Source of the DNA: Pelecanus crispus
Lineage: Eukaryota; Chordata; Aves; Pelecaniformes; Pelecanidae
Direction of reading: 5' to 3'
Length of the DNA stretch: 64,000 bases
NCBI RefSeq assembly: GCF_030463565.1
Contig: NC_134652.1
Span: 17,833,397-17,897,396 of the forward strand
Under the pieces are notes generated by a model. It searched no databases, was not told the DNA's origin, and saw nothing but the letters and a program-made list of their open reading frames with translations. The position numbers and the translations under genes were made by a program. This document shows positions 38,554-51,100 of this stretch, one piece after another (within the stretch, counting starts at the first letter, position 1; each line of letters begins with the position of its first letter).

Positions 38554-39522
38554 TTTTCTTGTGTGTTTTTTTTTTTTCCCCCTCTTGACAATTGCGAAGT
38601 AGCCTAACAGTCACCTGGCAAGCAGGTTAGGATGGCAAGGGGCAGGGAAGATGTAATCACACCTGCTGCAGTTGCTTTATGCTGATGCAGGATCTCTTGT
38701 TTCTCATTGTTCCCTGAAGGCTTGGCTTTATGCTTTTTCATAAAGCTTGCTTTGGGATTTTTAGGAATGGCCCGAGTGTTCCTGCTAGCAAGCCTAACAG
38801 AATCCTGCCATTTAAGATTAGTGAGGCTGCCAAGTTTACAGCTGAAACTTCGGAAGTAAAAACTGAAACATTTTCATTTTAAGCACCCCAGGAGACCTGA
38901 ACTAGTGAACAACTCCAATGGTTTCACCAGCAGAGATAAGTATGTTTGAACACCTTGGTATGTTTGGCATTGAAATACATGCTTGCCAATTAATTCCTTA
39001 GCCTCACCTCTCTTTAAATGCATAAATGGAATATCTACATCAACAAACAGGGGAGACCACCTAGGAATGGTGCAGAATATGCAGATAAAAGACAATACTG
39101 GACAACTTATTCAGTTTGGTTCATAGGGCTGCCACCTTTGGTATCATTTTAAATTCAATGTGTTTGCTGTAGTTTACAAATCTTCCCTTAAAAGTCCACG
39201 CTCAAGTAGAATGGTCAAAGTTTTTAATGCTGCTATCTATTACAGGATATAATTACTATGTAAATTGAAGTATAAAGAGTACTCCCCTTTTTCAGTGGAG
39301 ATCCCCACATGCTTATAGAATGTTTTCTGAAAACAATCCTTTGGATAGGAAAATTTATACAGACGTTTCAATACAGCATAGTGAAGACTGTAGGAATAAG
39401 GGAAGTTTCAAGTCCTCCCCTTCCACCGCCAGTATTACTTCTCTAATACTGGCAAATTCTTTTCTCCTTTAACATAAACCCCCAAATTGGATTTAAAAAA
39501 ATAAAATTAAATCATCAAGCTA

Positions 39523-39528
39523 TTTAAT
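39523..39528 (-). terminator. Weak candidate gene C polyadenylation signal
   Basis: ATTAAA on the minus strand, about 80 nt after gene C's stop. No canonical AATAAA was seen closer to the stop. Tentative. Confidence 0.25.
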
Positions 39529-39606
39529 ATAACAAAATAAGTTAAATAATTAGTCTTAGAGCTATTGGGTAGTTCTTATTTAGATTACAGGTAATCTTTG
39601 GCATTT

Positions 39607-41327
39607 TTAACAGGAAGGAAGATATGGCTGGAACCTCAGTCTTTTATGGTCATTGGTTAGAGTTATTGCTGGAATTACAGAAGAGTAACAAGATAATCCT
39701 GGGCTGGGAGGCAACAGTAAAGCTGGACTTGGCAAAACTGGCTGAAGGGACTGAGCTGGAACAGAAGGTAACAACAATGCAGGGCTTGGCATAGCTGGGT
39801 GAAGGGAAACAGTAGAGGTAGAAGAGACATTGATGTCCATCCCATGAGAATAGCTGGAGGTAGCAATATCTGGGTAACAATGACAGGGCAAAAATAAGCC
39901 TGAGAAAAGAGCTTCCATCCTGGCATCTTGAGTCTGACGTTTAAACTTCATACGACGATTCTGAAACCAGGTTTTTATCTGAGGATAAGAAAGAAAGAGT
40001 CAAGAACCAACCCACTTGTCCCTTTTCCGTATAGTAATGCATCCTAAAGTCAGACTTATTATCCGAGTGACAGACTATATTACCAGTTATAAGACTTAAG
40101 GCTAATAACATTGATTGGTATTCAGTGTAGAGTAACTGTCTAGGCATGAGGAGGGATCAGGCTGTGACAGCTCCATGATGCACGGCAAGCCAATTACTCA
40201 GAGATCAGATTTGGAATTGGGACCAGGACTGTAACTCAAGACTGGTGCAGTGGGATTAAACGGGCTGGGTAGAGCTAGTTCTGTTCCAAAATAATTTCTG
40301 CAATACTACCAGGTGCATGCATATTTTTAAGGAAGAATTAGCCTGAAAATAGACATTCCGGCGATTGTGCAAGCATTTTTACCTGCGATGAGGTTTCACC
40401 TCTTAAGTTTGTACTCAGCGTTGTCCGTTTCCGCATTGTCTCTGGTTTAATACGAAACTGCGGCGGCCAGCAGTGCCGCGCCGGCCGAAGCAGGGATGTA
40501 AGCTTGCTCAAGCTTGCTCTCTGCCAGAGGCGTAAGGCTGACAGGCGGCCTGAGCCGCCGCACCTGCAGGAGCTGCCACTGTCCCCGTCCCCGCGATGAT
40601 CGTGAGGTGCCCACCAACGCCAACACGGGCGGAGGAGGCCTCGCCTCTCCTCCCCTCTCCCGCAGTTTTTAGGAGGGGTGCGAGGGCCGAGGCCGCGCGG
40701 GGCCCGCCTCCCCTCTCAGGCGGAGGGCAGAGGCGGGCCCGGGGCGCCCCGGCCGCGCTCACCTGGCTCTGGGAGAGGTTCAGCACGGCGGCCAGCCGCC
40801 GCTTCTCGCTTGCGCCGATGTAGCGCTGCTCGCGGAAGCTCCGCTCCAGCTCCTGCAGCTGCGCCGCCGAGAACTTGGTGCGGGGCCGCCCGGGCGCGGC
40901 GCCGCCGCCCGCCTCCGCTTCGTGCCAGGGGCCGCTGCGGTCCGCGGCCTCCCGCTCCCGGAGCGCGGCTGCGGCTGCGGGAACGGGACCGGGGCGTCGG
41001 GGACGGGCGCGCGCATACACACGCACGGCCCTTCCCTCTGCGGGCGCCGGGCCGCGCGGGCGGTGACGTAGGCAGCGGCCGCACGTGCGGCTGCTGTCTC
41101 CCGACGGCTCTCACGTGCGGCGACCGTTAAAGCCTAACGGCCGCCGCCAGCGGTCGCGCCGCGCGAGCCGCCCGCGAGGAGAGGCGGGACTCACCCAGGT
41201 CCGCCGGGCTCTCCCGGCCGCCGCTGTCTCCGGGCGGGGAGCGGGGCCGGCGCGCTGCGGCCGTGGGCCGGGCTCCGCCGCGGCTGCTCCGGGCCAGCCA
41301 CTCCACCGAGAAGGAGCCCTTCTCCAT
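39607..41327 (-). CDS. Gene C: inverted third VENT-class homeobox gene
   Basis: Minus strand, three exons: 41327-41195, 40974-40763, 39978-39607 (717 nt, 238 residues). The N-terminus has FSVEWLARSS (residues 6-15), nearly the same as gene A. The homeodomain is at about 72-131: RTKFSAAQLQELERSF in helix 1, YIGASEKRRLAAVLNLSQSQ before intron 2, then IKTWFQNRRMKFKRQ, with Thr at position 47. SQSQ replaces the SEVQ of genes A and B. The C-terminus is AT-richer, Ser/Pro/Leu-rich, and has two copies of a 19-residue unit. Splice phases match genes A and B. The exon 2 acceptor is uncertain: in-frame AGs at 40976-40975 and 40970-40969 differ by two codons, and a further in-phase one lies upstream. 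It is a likely DNA-binding regulator by family. It resembles Vent/Vex-type genes, but I do not assign a symbol. Confidence 0.82.
39694..39807 (-). repeat. 57-bp coding tandem duplication in gene C exon 3
   Basis: Read on the minus strand, 39807-39751 and 39750-39694 encode two related 19-residue units, each starting SL(H/Q)P and containing PSPALLLP. The period is exactly 57 nt, so the frame is kept. Divergence between units shows the duplication is not recent. Confidence 0.85.
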
Positions 41328-41368
41328 CCCTGCCGCCGCGCCCCGCTCACTGAAGCCGCCTCGGCTTT

Positions 41369-41573
41369 GGGGGCAAACATTTAAAGCGCCTTCCGCGACG
41401 GGGTTTGAAAGGGCCGCAAAGCATCAAATGAGGCTAAGAACAAAGGACCCCTTTGAGAGGCGCTTTAATCTCCCCTTTCAGGTGATTGTTACATCCGCCT
41501 AATCTCTGAACGCGGCAGTTAGCAGAACTCAAGGCTACCTGACCTGGCGCCAAGTTCAGCTCCGAGTTGTCTC
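41369..41573 (-). promoter_or_regulatory. Gene C proximal promoter
   Basis: On the minus strand: GAGAC (41573-41569), five bases, then GGAGCT (41563-41558), a one-base-off copy of each half of the composite in genes A and B, in the same orientation and about 240 bp from the ATG. GGCGCC overlaps just beyond (41551-41546). CCTTTGTT (41446-41439) is TCF-like. TTTAAA at 41385-41380 sits 53 bp before the ATG, where A and B have TATA boxes. The region is CpG-rich. Confidence 0.5.
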
Positions 41574-41599
41574 CTGACCACGTAGCTGCTGCTAATTGC

Positions 41600-44500
41600 A
41601 TCACGGCCTGTGCTTTCTGTGCTGCCCAAGCTGGCCTCGACGCTTGAACCACGCCGTGATTTTCAGGCTTTATCTCCTGCTATGAAGGACAAGGATTCAG
41701 AAGGGACTGGTAACAAAGGAGGCCACAGATAGACCTCTTTTATGAGACTGAAACCCAAATTGGGAGCTCTTGCCTGTTTGATGCAAGGTTTGGAGGAATC
41801 CTGTTGCCTTTCTACCAGCAACGGAGAGTGATTTGAGGTAGGAACAAGTACTACTCGAGCTTGCAAACAGGTAAAAATTCTGGAGAAGCACTGATACCAG
41901 TACCTTCCCAATATGCCTATGAGTAACATGCTGCTCTTTATCAAGTCAGGGTGGCTAAATGTTGTTTGAACTAGGAGTTAGTCGTAACTGCAGGGCTAAA
42001 TATTTTTCACTGCTATCCATGAGGCAGAGTGCTGCAGTTCGGACTCTCATCTTCCTCTGAAGCGTGAGGTACAGCTGTTGACTTCAGTTTATGTAGCATC
42101 AGAGATTTAAAGAAGTCTTCAGGGAGAGAAGGTTGGAAACTAGATGGCAGTGCCGTTAGCGTGGCAATTTGTTAGGTCTTTTGTAGAGAGTAGGGTGGGA
42201 AGTTTTGAATTATCTAATGGGTAGTAGAATGAGTTAATTTGATGAATTTATTTAAGAATGAGCAAGGAGCAGTTATGTGTCAGGATATTGGACAGGATAA
42301 GAAACACTGAGAAAAGGACTAGTTGGCTTGAATTTATCTGTTCATGTCTTAAAACATCATCTCCTTTCCCTGCACCCCAAGAAAGAAATGTGTGCATTTC
42401 AAAGTAAACAGTTCTGATGTTCTTATATAGTAGATCAAAGAAGGGCAATGTAAACTCTGTTCAGAGGCAGTCTGTTCAAGGATGATTCAGATAAGGGTGA
42501 GAAAAGAACCACTTCTACGGTCTGAAGTGGGCCTGGGATGGCACAGTCCTTATCCTCTGCAAACACAGGCTAACACATTTACAGGTTGTTTCAGTAAACA
42601 GTCACTACTGCTTGAGTTTATACAGTCAGAGATAATGAACTAGCTTTCACGCAGAGCTGAACATGTTTGAGACAACACGTTAATTCTTAGACTTCAAAGA
42701 ACTTCATGTCACCTTTTACCAACGGTGATGTATTTGTAGCGAGATAGCAAGAGTCAGGTAATGCTACCCTTCCAGCTCTTTTTCCCCTAAGGTTTTCTAT
42801 GTTTTCTCAGGCAGGAATATTATTTTCTCCCATTAAATGTAATGGGATTTACACGCTCTTTTGTGAAGTGTGCCGAAGTATGACATAAGAAAGACATTTT
42901 TAGACGCCGACTTTGAATATTCTTCATACATACATCTGCAGTTATAAAGTATTTTGCTCTCCTTGTAATAATGATAGATAGTCAATAGAATTTTAACTGG
43001 GCAATCTGTTTTTCTTTTTTTTTTTTTAATCAGCATGACACTTCTACATAGGCTTCGAAGTAAAGAAATGACTTTGCATAGCTGACACTTATGTTTCACT
43101 GAAAAGCTTGTCTGAATAGACTAACAGGGATGGCAGTTGCATTGTCTTCATGTGCTTCTAATTCCACCTACAGCAATCTATAGCTTTTAAAAACAATTAA
43201 GATGCAAGTTAGAGGTTACAGCTTTTCTTTTTAATTAAAAAAAAACAGAACAAAACAACAAACCAACAAAAACCCACAGAGAAATCTGCAGATATTTCAT
43301 CTGGTAAATGCAGAAAAACTCAATCTTAAAACAAATTTTAAAAAACCCCAAAGCAGGAAGGAGACTGTTGTTAAGTAGTCTACTTTGATGACAATGAAGG
43401 GGTATAGTCTTGAACCCTTAGTGTAGGGTTATGGAAAAATTACTGGGAAAGAATTCAGTGCTCAGGACGATTTCTCTGAAATGGACCATTACATACGTTT
43501 TTAGTTAGCTCAGTTCCTAGTCCTACAAACCTGCAAATTAGTCTCAGAAAGAATAAAGTTTGGTCTGGAAAAATGATATAGTGATAGACAATTTCTGAAG
43601 TGAATCACTGTAATACATTTAGTGTTACAGGTAACATCTAAACAGAAGGATCAGTAAGATATCTTTCCTTTGTAATATTATTGTTTCTAGTTGTTAATTA
43701 TTATTGTGCTTATTTTAATAGGTGAACAAATGTTTTTAAGCAACAAAAGGATTGCCACTATGATGTCAGTTTTTAAATTTGTATTTTAGTGTTAATGAAA
43801 CTTGTGGAGTTTTTCTTGTTTTGTTTTTTAAATCCTTCAATCATTGATCATGTTTTTATCCGATTAGATTGGAGTAATCGATTTTACAGCTTTTAGGAGA
43901 AAAGCCTTAATTTCAAAAGACAGAGGAAGCTACTATAATGTTTTTGCATTAGAGCAGTCTTTTGGACTCCTGCTATGGTTAGGCTGGTGAGGCTTCCTTC
44001 CTACTTTTTCATGGGACTGAATCACCTGAAAGAGTCTTTCTAGAATTTCTCTTTATCTCCTCTGAGGTAGTTTGGCTTTGAAATTGTACTTAGGAGACTA
44101 GGAGTAGGGATTTTCATATTGCCCAACTCTTTTTGAAAATCAAGTATCTTTTTAAAGGGTGGTGGTGGGAAATCTCCTTTGCTTTATCTGCTGGTGGGAA
44201 AAACTTTCATAGATTTGTGTCAGAATTGCTTAGAGTTTTTGCTGCTGAGGATATTTTGCATTTAATGCAATCACTTTAAAAACAATGCTAGTAGTTTTAA
44301 CATATAATTGTAAACAACACAGACATACCATTAAGGACTTTCGCTGCTTCTTGGGTAGAATAAAATGTATCAGTAACAACAATTTTGTGTTGTTATAACT
44401 GTTAACAGAAAACCACATGCAGACCTAAAATGAAAGTGGCTCTGGTAGCTGCCCATGTTTTAAACACTACCCCATCTATTGTAAATGGGAGTAGATGATA

Positions 44501-44859
44501 TAATGACTAAACTTTCTTGCCTTCATCTGTGACTGCGCTTTAAAAGATGTATGGTGTTCTCCTATGCTAGAAACTCAATATGTGTTTTGTTTTTAAAGGA
44601 TTTTAGTATTTAACATGATTGTTTTTCTGTGAGATCTTTCTGTTATGTTTCTTTCAGTTGATATTTAAACTTTAATTGTTTGGTTTTTGAGGGGTCCTAA
44701 TTCATAACAAACTTTATTTTTGCCAGACCATTCGACCCTCTAATGTTAGAACGAAACTGAACAGGGAGCTCAACAAAACTTGAAAAGGGAGTGTCAGTGG
44801 CTATGAAGGTGATAAACACAAGAAAACACATGCTTGAAGTGAATGATATTTTCTGAATG
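41600..44859. other. Intergenic, no gene seen
   Basis: AT-rich sequence upstream of gene C, with chance ORFs below about 95 codons. No exon pairs, RNA genes or recognised transposons. Confidence 0.45.
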
Positions 44860-45110
44860 CTAATGTCCGTGCGCTGAGTGTTACTATGATGATTTACCAG
44901 AGATACAGAACGTGGCTTGAGGCAAAGCCCCTATTCAAAGGACCTTGATGGAGTGATTGTAATGCTATAAGCGACCATCACATGAGAGCAATTACAATTT
45001 AAAGGGTAATTGCCGCGTGTTTCTAGTTAGCAATTAACAACCGGCAGATCCTGTGATGAAACTTTCATCCCATCTTCCATTGATTATCAGTACTTTCTAT
45101 GAACACATAG
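44860..45110. promoter_or_regulatory. Candidate homeodomain-site cluster
   Basis: Three GCAATTA-type words in 50 bp: GCAATTAC (44988-44995), GTAATTGC (45006-45013) and GCAATTAA (45030-45037). The first two are perfect inverted repeats of each other. The surrounding 250 bp has balanced composition and sparse CpG, unlike the AT-rich flanks, and reads like a conserved non-coding element. It lies about 3.5 kb upstream of gene C. Confidence 0.35.
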
Positions 45111-48100
45111 ACTATAAAAACCATGATGACCAAAACTTTGAATGTAAATAGTAAGCTAGAGAAGTGTAGTGGAGGTGTAACTGAGTCTCATTTTACTGAA
45201 TTAATGATAACCTTTCTTGACCAAGATCTGAATGAAAATGTTTGGTATCTCTTATAGCTATGTTTTCTTTTGCCTATTTATGTCTCTGTTGAAATAACTT
45301 TACGGACTGTCTCATATTAACTAATATGGGTTTAGTAATTTGACCTGTTGTGAAGATCATTTCCTACAAAACAACAATTATTCTCGTGGTGTTGGTTTGA
45401 TTATGGAAAATATTAATGCATAGAGGCTGTGCTAGGATTTGTCATTATGCTAGTAGTGAAAGTATCTAAGCAATGAAAAGCACTGGAGACAGGTTAATTC
45501 AATCATTTGAGTATGTATTAAGGGCATTCATCAAATACAAATGTTGTGTACCACGTTCAGTCCTACCTCATACAGTGGACACACCTAGCTAAATGAAATG
45601 TGTTGAGTAGAACTAACAGCTCTCTGCTGTTGAAGGGAATTGTTTCACCTCTCCCTCCCTCCCTCCCTCTATCTGGGCATGCATTTTCCCACATGCTCTG
45701 TGTTTAGGTAACCCTCTGATCTATCAGGGAGTCAATTTAGGTTTCTAAACCAGCAGGAAACAAACAGGAAAAAAAGAAAAGCAAATGGCTTTTTAACAGC
45801 TAGGAGAGCTAAACCCATTCACTGAAAAGTTGTATGAGCTCTATAACTTGTACAGGGGAATGCTTGTGGCATGGAAAGGAAGAGGAAGAAGCAGGATGAT
45901 TCCTTTTAGAAGTGAGTAGTTTTGTTGCTTTACATAAATAAATGCCAGTGTCTTTACAGTCATTGGTTCAGTATAATTACTCACTTTCTCCAGGTAGAGA
46001 GATTAGGGTAAGAACTGGAGTGATGTGCAGACGCTATGCCTCTGTGTAACTCACTAGTGATTTTTGAATATCGCTTCTACTTTCATGGCTTCCTCTTTGC
46101 CAGCTTTTCTAGATGTTCTGATTAGATTAGTTTGACCCAGTAGTACATCCTCTGTTCCTTTCTCCAGTACTTACGAATTGAATGTTGCTTGCTTGCACTG
46201 GTGCAAGGCCTCTTGTGATGGTGCTGAATTACGTCACCTAGTGGCGCTTTGCAGTACTCAAAGCAGAACTTGTTAATGGGCTAAAAGCATGCACTTTAAG
46301 TACTATACATCTGTGCAATAATTGAGTAACAGCCTGATTTTAATAGTGCATTGTGCTCCAAAAGAGGAGTAGTCTGTTATTGCTTTCTGGCTCCCTCTGA
46401 CAGTGGGTAATGCTTTTCTTCCTTAAAGGATATAATACGGTAATGGAAAAAACACTTTTAATGCAAAACAATATTTTTAAAGAATTTTTTAGAGTGCTTA
46501 GTCTTAACTCCCTTGACACAATATAAGATGCAAAAAAAAAAAAAAAAAACACCCAAGAAAAAATACAAGGATGTTTGGTTAAAAAAAACTTGAGCCATCT
46601 CACAGGAAATCTGTCCCTGATAGAATAAATAAGTTGTTTGATATGTCATTAACCTTCTTCATTGTAAGTCTTTTTTCCTTTCTCTTTCTGTTTTCCCTTC
46701 TTCACTTGATCTACAGCTTCCTGTATCTACAGATGATAAGGCTTTGATCCTGCAGAATGGAGGAGGAGTCTTATAGGGAAGAAAAAGGTAATAATTTATA
46801 GGACCGAGAGGATTGAATTCAGACTGCATTGTAATGCATGTTTTATGAAGTAGAATTAAGACTGTATGAGTAATTCTAGTATGTTTAAACTTTTCAACTC
46901 CTAGTAGATTGCTTAAGTTACAAAGATTTTTTTTTTTTTTTTTTTAAAAAGAAAAACGAAAGTCCACAAGGGGGATGTGTATCAAAGCTCACTATCAAAA
47001 CCGGTAAAAGATACATTTTGCTGACAGGAATAAGCATTGTAATGTTGTAATTCCAAGTCCTTAAGGGGATTGCGTTACAGAAACAGATGGCTTGCAGAAA
47101 CAGAAGAAAACAGAAAAATACCTAAGGGCCCAAAAATCTTTCCTCCCAGCAATAGCTCTTGTTTTCCCCTATGCTTCATAAATATCCAGTCCTTTCTTTA
47201 CTTCACCTCTACTTCTGTAAACCGGATCTCCTTTGATTTGACATGCCGTATCTACCGTCATTCTCTCCATCTCTTATTATAGCTGCTTCCTTCTTTCCGT
47301 GTTTACGGGGGAAGTGTCAGCAGGGGGAGCGCCGAGAACGCGGGAGAAGCTGGTGCTGGTTGGGGAGCAGTCGTGGGAGAAGGGCTGCCCAGCTCTTTGC
47401 AGCCCCGAGCTGCAGCGGGAAAGTTTTTGGAGAATGCTGTATCTCAACAGGTCCTCTCTGGAGTCTGTGTGAAATCTAATTGGTTTGACTTGGCTTTTTG
47501 GGGGGGGAGTACGCCTAGAACTTGTTAAAAGTTGGAACAATTTTCATGAGGAAAAGAACAGGTACACACCTAATATTTCTATGCTGTGTGTCTGGTCCAA
47601 GTATTGAGAGTTGGGAGGATTAGAGCTCGTTAACTAAATTGCTGTAGCATTTGTCTGATATAGTAAAAAAAACCAGATTAGTTCCAAACTCAGCTATTTT
47701 AGGTTGGGTGCCCCCCCCCCCCCCATACACACGGTGTGTAAATTATCATTAAACTGCAGTTCTTCAGTGAAAAACACCCCAAAGTTAACAAAGAAAAATA
47801 TATGAGGTTGTTTTAGCGGTTTTTGGTGGGTTTTTTTTGTGGGGGGGGTGGTGGGGTGGTTTTTTTTTTAAAACCTAAACCCAAGGATTTTCCTCTTTCG
47901 GAATATCTTTGGTAAGGGTTAACTGAGGGTCAGAAAACTAGCCTGAATTGATGCAAGGTAAGCAGCAGCAGGAGGAGGAAGGTATGAGGGATTGTTCCTT
48001 TTCAGCATCAGTAAGCTGTTTAATGTGCTCAGTTCTTCATATAGAACTGCAACTTTCTTGTTCACATGTACTACAGAAACTGACCTCTTGCCATCTTCCA

Positions 48101-51100
48101 AAAAAAAAAAAAGAAAAACAAAAAAGAAACAAGGTTTATGTAGCTGGCGGAACATGAATTTTAAGACTTGGCTTTAGTTTCAGTTAAAAATGAAACTACA
48201 TGTTCATGATATAGTATGTTGCTGCTAACTGTGGTGGTGCTGGGTTTTGTAGCAAAATACTGTATTTGGATGTACAGACCATGATTCCTTATTGCTTTCC
48301 CACTGTCACTTATGCCAGTGCTAAGAGGTAGTGTTACAGATGAATTAAGTTTACACGCATAAGTCAGTTTTTGAAAAAGGTGGAGATGAATGTATTTCCC
48401 TCTAGCTAAGTCTTAGCTCTTTCCTCTAGGGCAAATCTGTCATAGGTATTTGTGTGTTAGAGAAAGTGAGTACAGAGAAAATGTAAACTCTCTTTCCTCA
48501 AACTGCAGTTCCAAAGATGTTCCTAAGTGTCCTTCCAACTTATGCAACTTCTGCCTCTCTTCTTTCATTATATCGATGCAGCTGGTTTTGCAGGTACAAA
48601 ATGAATTGGAACAGAGAACTAATTCCAGTGGGAGGGGGAGAAATGGAATTTTTTGTCCACTGTTTTTTTTGGGGTTCCCCACCCCCCCCCCCACCCCCCC
48701 CCCACCCCTGGCAGGTTGGTTCTCTGATCTAGTTTAAAGCTTAGATACAGTGAGGCAAAAGTAGGAATAGGGAGTCATGGGAACTACAGGATACTGGTCA
48801 CGTAATACACATTGTTACCAAATATCAGGGCACGATTTCTGAAAAAAGACATTGTTCCCTGTGTCTTATAAGACTATTGCATGCAGTGATAATGAAAAAC
48901 TTCACAAAGAAGTTAATTTAGTCTGACTTCTGAGAGGGCTTTTGTTGGATTGTTTTTTATATATTAAAATGCTTCAGATGTAACTGAAACCCACAATATT
49001 TATCAATATCTCCCAATATGTAAAATAAAAAGAGAGATGGTTAAGAAAAGAATTATTTCTAAGTGGCAAAATATACTAAACAGCTGAAGGCTAGCTTTTC
49101 TCTACCAGCTCAAAACTTGACAGGATTAGTTGAGAGTTCTGTCAGATCCCAGAGACTTGTTTTGAAGTGGTGTTATCAGCATCATTGAATTTGTCTTGCA
49201 GCAATTTTTCAGAAAATCTAGCTTCTGCTTCCAGTTGATTTGTCTGAACTATTTGTGCTCCTTAGGCAACTGTTCCACAAGTGTAAGTGACTTTACCTAA
49301 TAACTTACAGTGCTGTTGCACTTAAGTTTTCGGCTTCCGGTTGCATACCCCTGCTCCTTAACTTTTGCTAGGACTGACACTTTCTGGATTTCTCTATTAC
49401 AGGAGGTCTTATTCATGCGTAACCCACTATCATAACAGAAAACAGTGGTGTTTTTTTGTTTTTTAACTCCTGCATTACTAAGTTAAAGGCACATATGGAA
49501 GGGTTTGAAAACTGCCATAGGCAGTGCAAATTCAGGAAGAGACTACCAGGGCAAGAAGGGGGTTGAGATGACACCCCTTCTGTCCTTTTCACTGCTTTTA
49601 AGTCGTGAGTGATTATAGAATGCAACACCATAACAAACAGGAAATTTTAGTTGGCCAGAAATTTTTAAAAGTGTAGGCATTGTAACTTAGATTAAGCTAA
49701 TTTCTTTCCTGTTTCTCCTAGTGATGTGCTCTTTACTTGGAGACAGTGGATTAGTTTCATAATACTGCATTAATATACAAGAAATATATTGTTTTAGTAT
49801 AGGATTTTTTAGGTAAATATATTTGTTCTTGGAGGTGCCTTAGAGCATTTAAAAAAAATATTCAGGAATTACTCGAATTATTCTTTTCATATGTGTTTAC
49901 CAGATGTTCCTACAGATAACACACTACATAGAATAACTGTTACAACTGCAATATTATGCTTTTTTAATATTACAGATTTAGTATTGATTAAATAGTCTTC
50001 TGTTTGGGGAATATTTTAAGGCTGTTCTACATTATGAAATATGGATTTTTCTATTTGAAAAATTATTCTAATAAGCTTGAAATGAAATTATTATTCTAGG
50101 TGGTTCATGATTTAACCTTTCTTGATTTCTGTGCTGTGTGTTTGGTTTCATCACCTCTGTCACATATTAATCGCCAGTCCAGTACTGGATGGCTTAAGTG
50201 TTTTCTATATGTAGAAGAGATAAACAGCATATACTCTTGTGTGTACAGCAGTATGCACCTTCTCCTTTGGCTTTGGAGATTTGTGTGGGGAGATGAATGG
50301 ACAACACAGTTAAAATTAGAAGGAACTGTGCATGTTTCGCATGGAAAAGATGCTAACTCTGGGGAGAAAAATTGGTCATGAAATTACTTTAAAACCCCAA
50401 GCTAGTGAATTTTACTTGATTTCCTCTTGTATTAGAGGTAGATTTGCAATGCTTTAGAACAATAAATAATCAAAAGTCCTTTCCAACTTGGTGCTTCCAT
50501 CTTTGTGCAACTGATATAGTGTCAGCATTCGTCACTGTCCTGATTCATACCTGACTTAACTTTTATTTTAGTAATGGACATTTTGTACTTTTATCTGCAG
50601 ATAGAAGTTCACACTTTCCTCTCTTCTGTGTCCCATTTTTTCCCATTTTGCAACAGTTATATGAGAAATGACAAACAGAATGAACAGTAAGAGTATATTT
50701 GTGCAAAGGAATTTTGTTGAAGCTTTCACTGCTTGTTTAACTCAGGTGGTGGTACAAACTGCAATACAGTTGTTGAACAGTGAAATCCTTAATACTGATT
50801 TTCTTTGTATTTCTTTGCATTTTTCCAGCCCTTCATTTTACTCCACTGGGTATTTACTATTCAATAATGAGGCATATACCTCTCTATGTTATTTTATCAT
50901 ACTGTTTTTTTCAGTTCATTTTAACCTGATATTTTCAGGAGATAGAAAGGACATTTATAGCTAGGGTTCTGCCTTTCTGTTTAAGCCTTACAGAATGGGA
51001 TCCTCCTGTCCTTACCTGCTAGGTTTACTGCTCCCACTTAAAATAATTATTATAAATAGTTTGGATCTCACACTGTACCACAAAGAAAAGGGAAAAGGTC

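Larger units (their letters stand above)
36700..39606. other. Interval between convergent genes B and C
   Basis: No exon is seen. It contains a T17-G11 low-complexity block with a G-quadruplex pattern at 38529-38553 and otherwise AT-rich DNA. The 3' ends of genes B and C face each other across this 3.1 kb. Confidence 0.45.
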
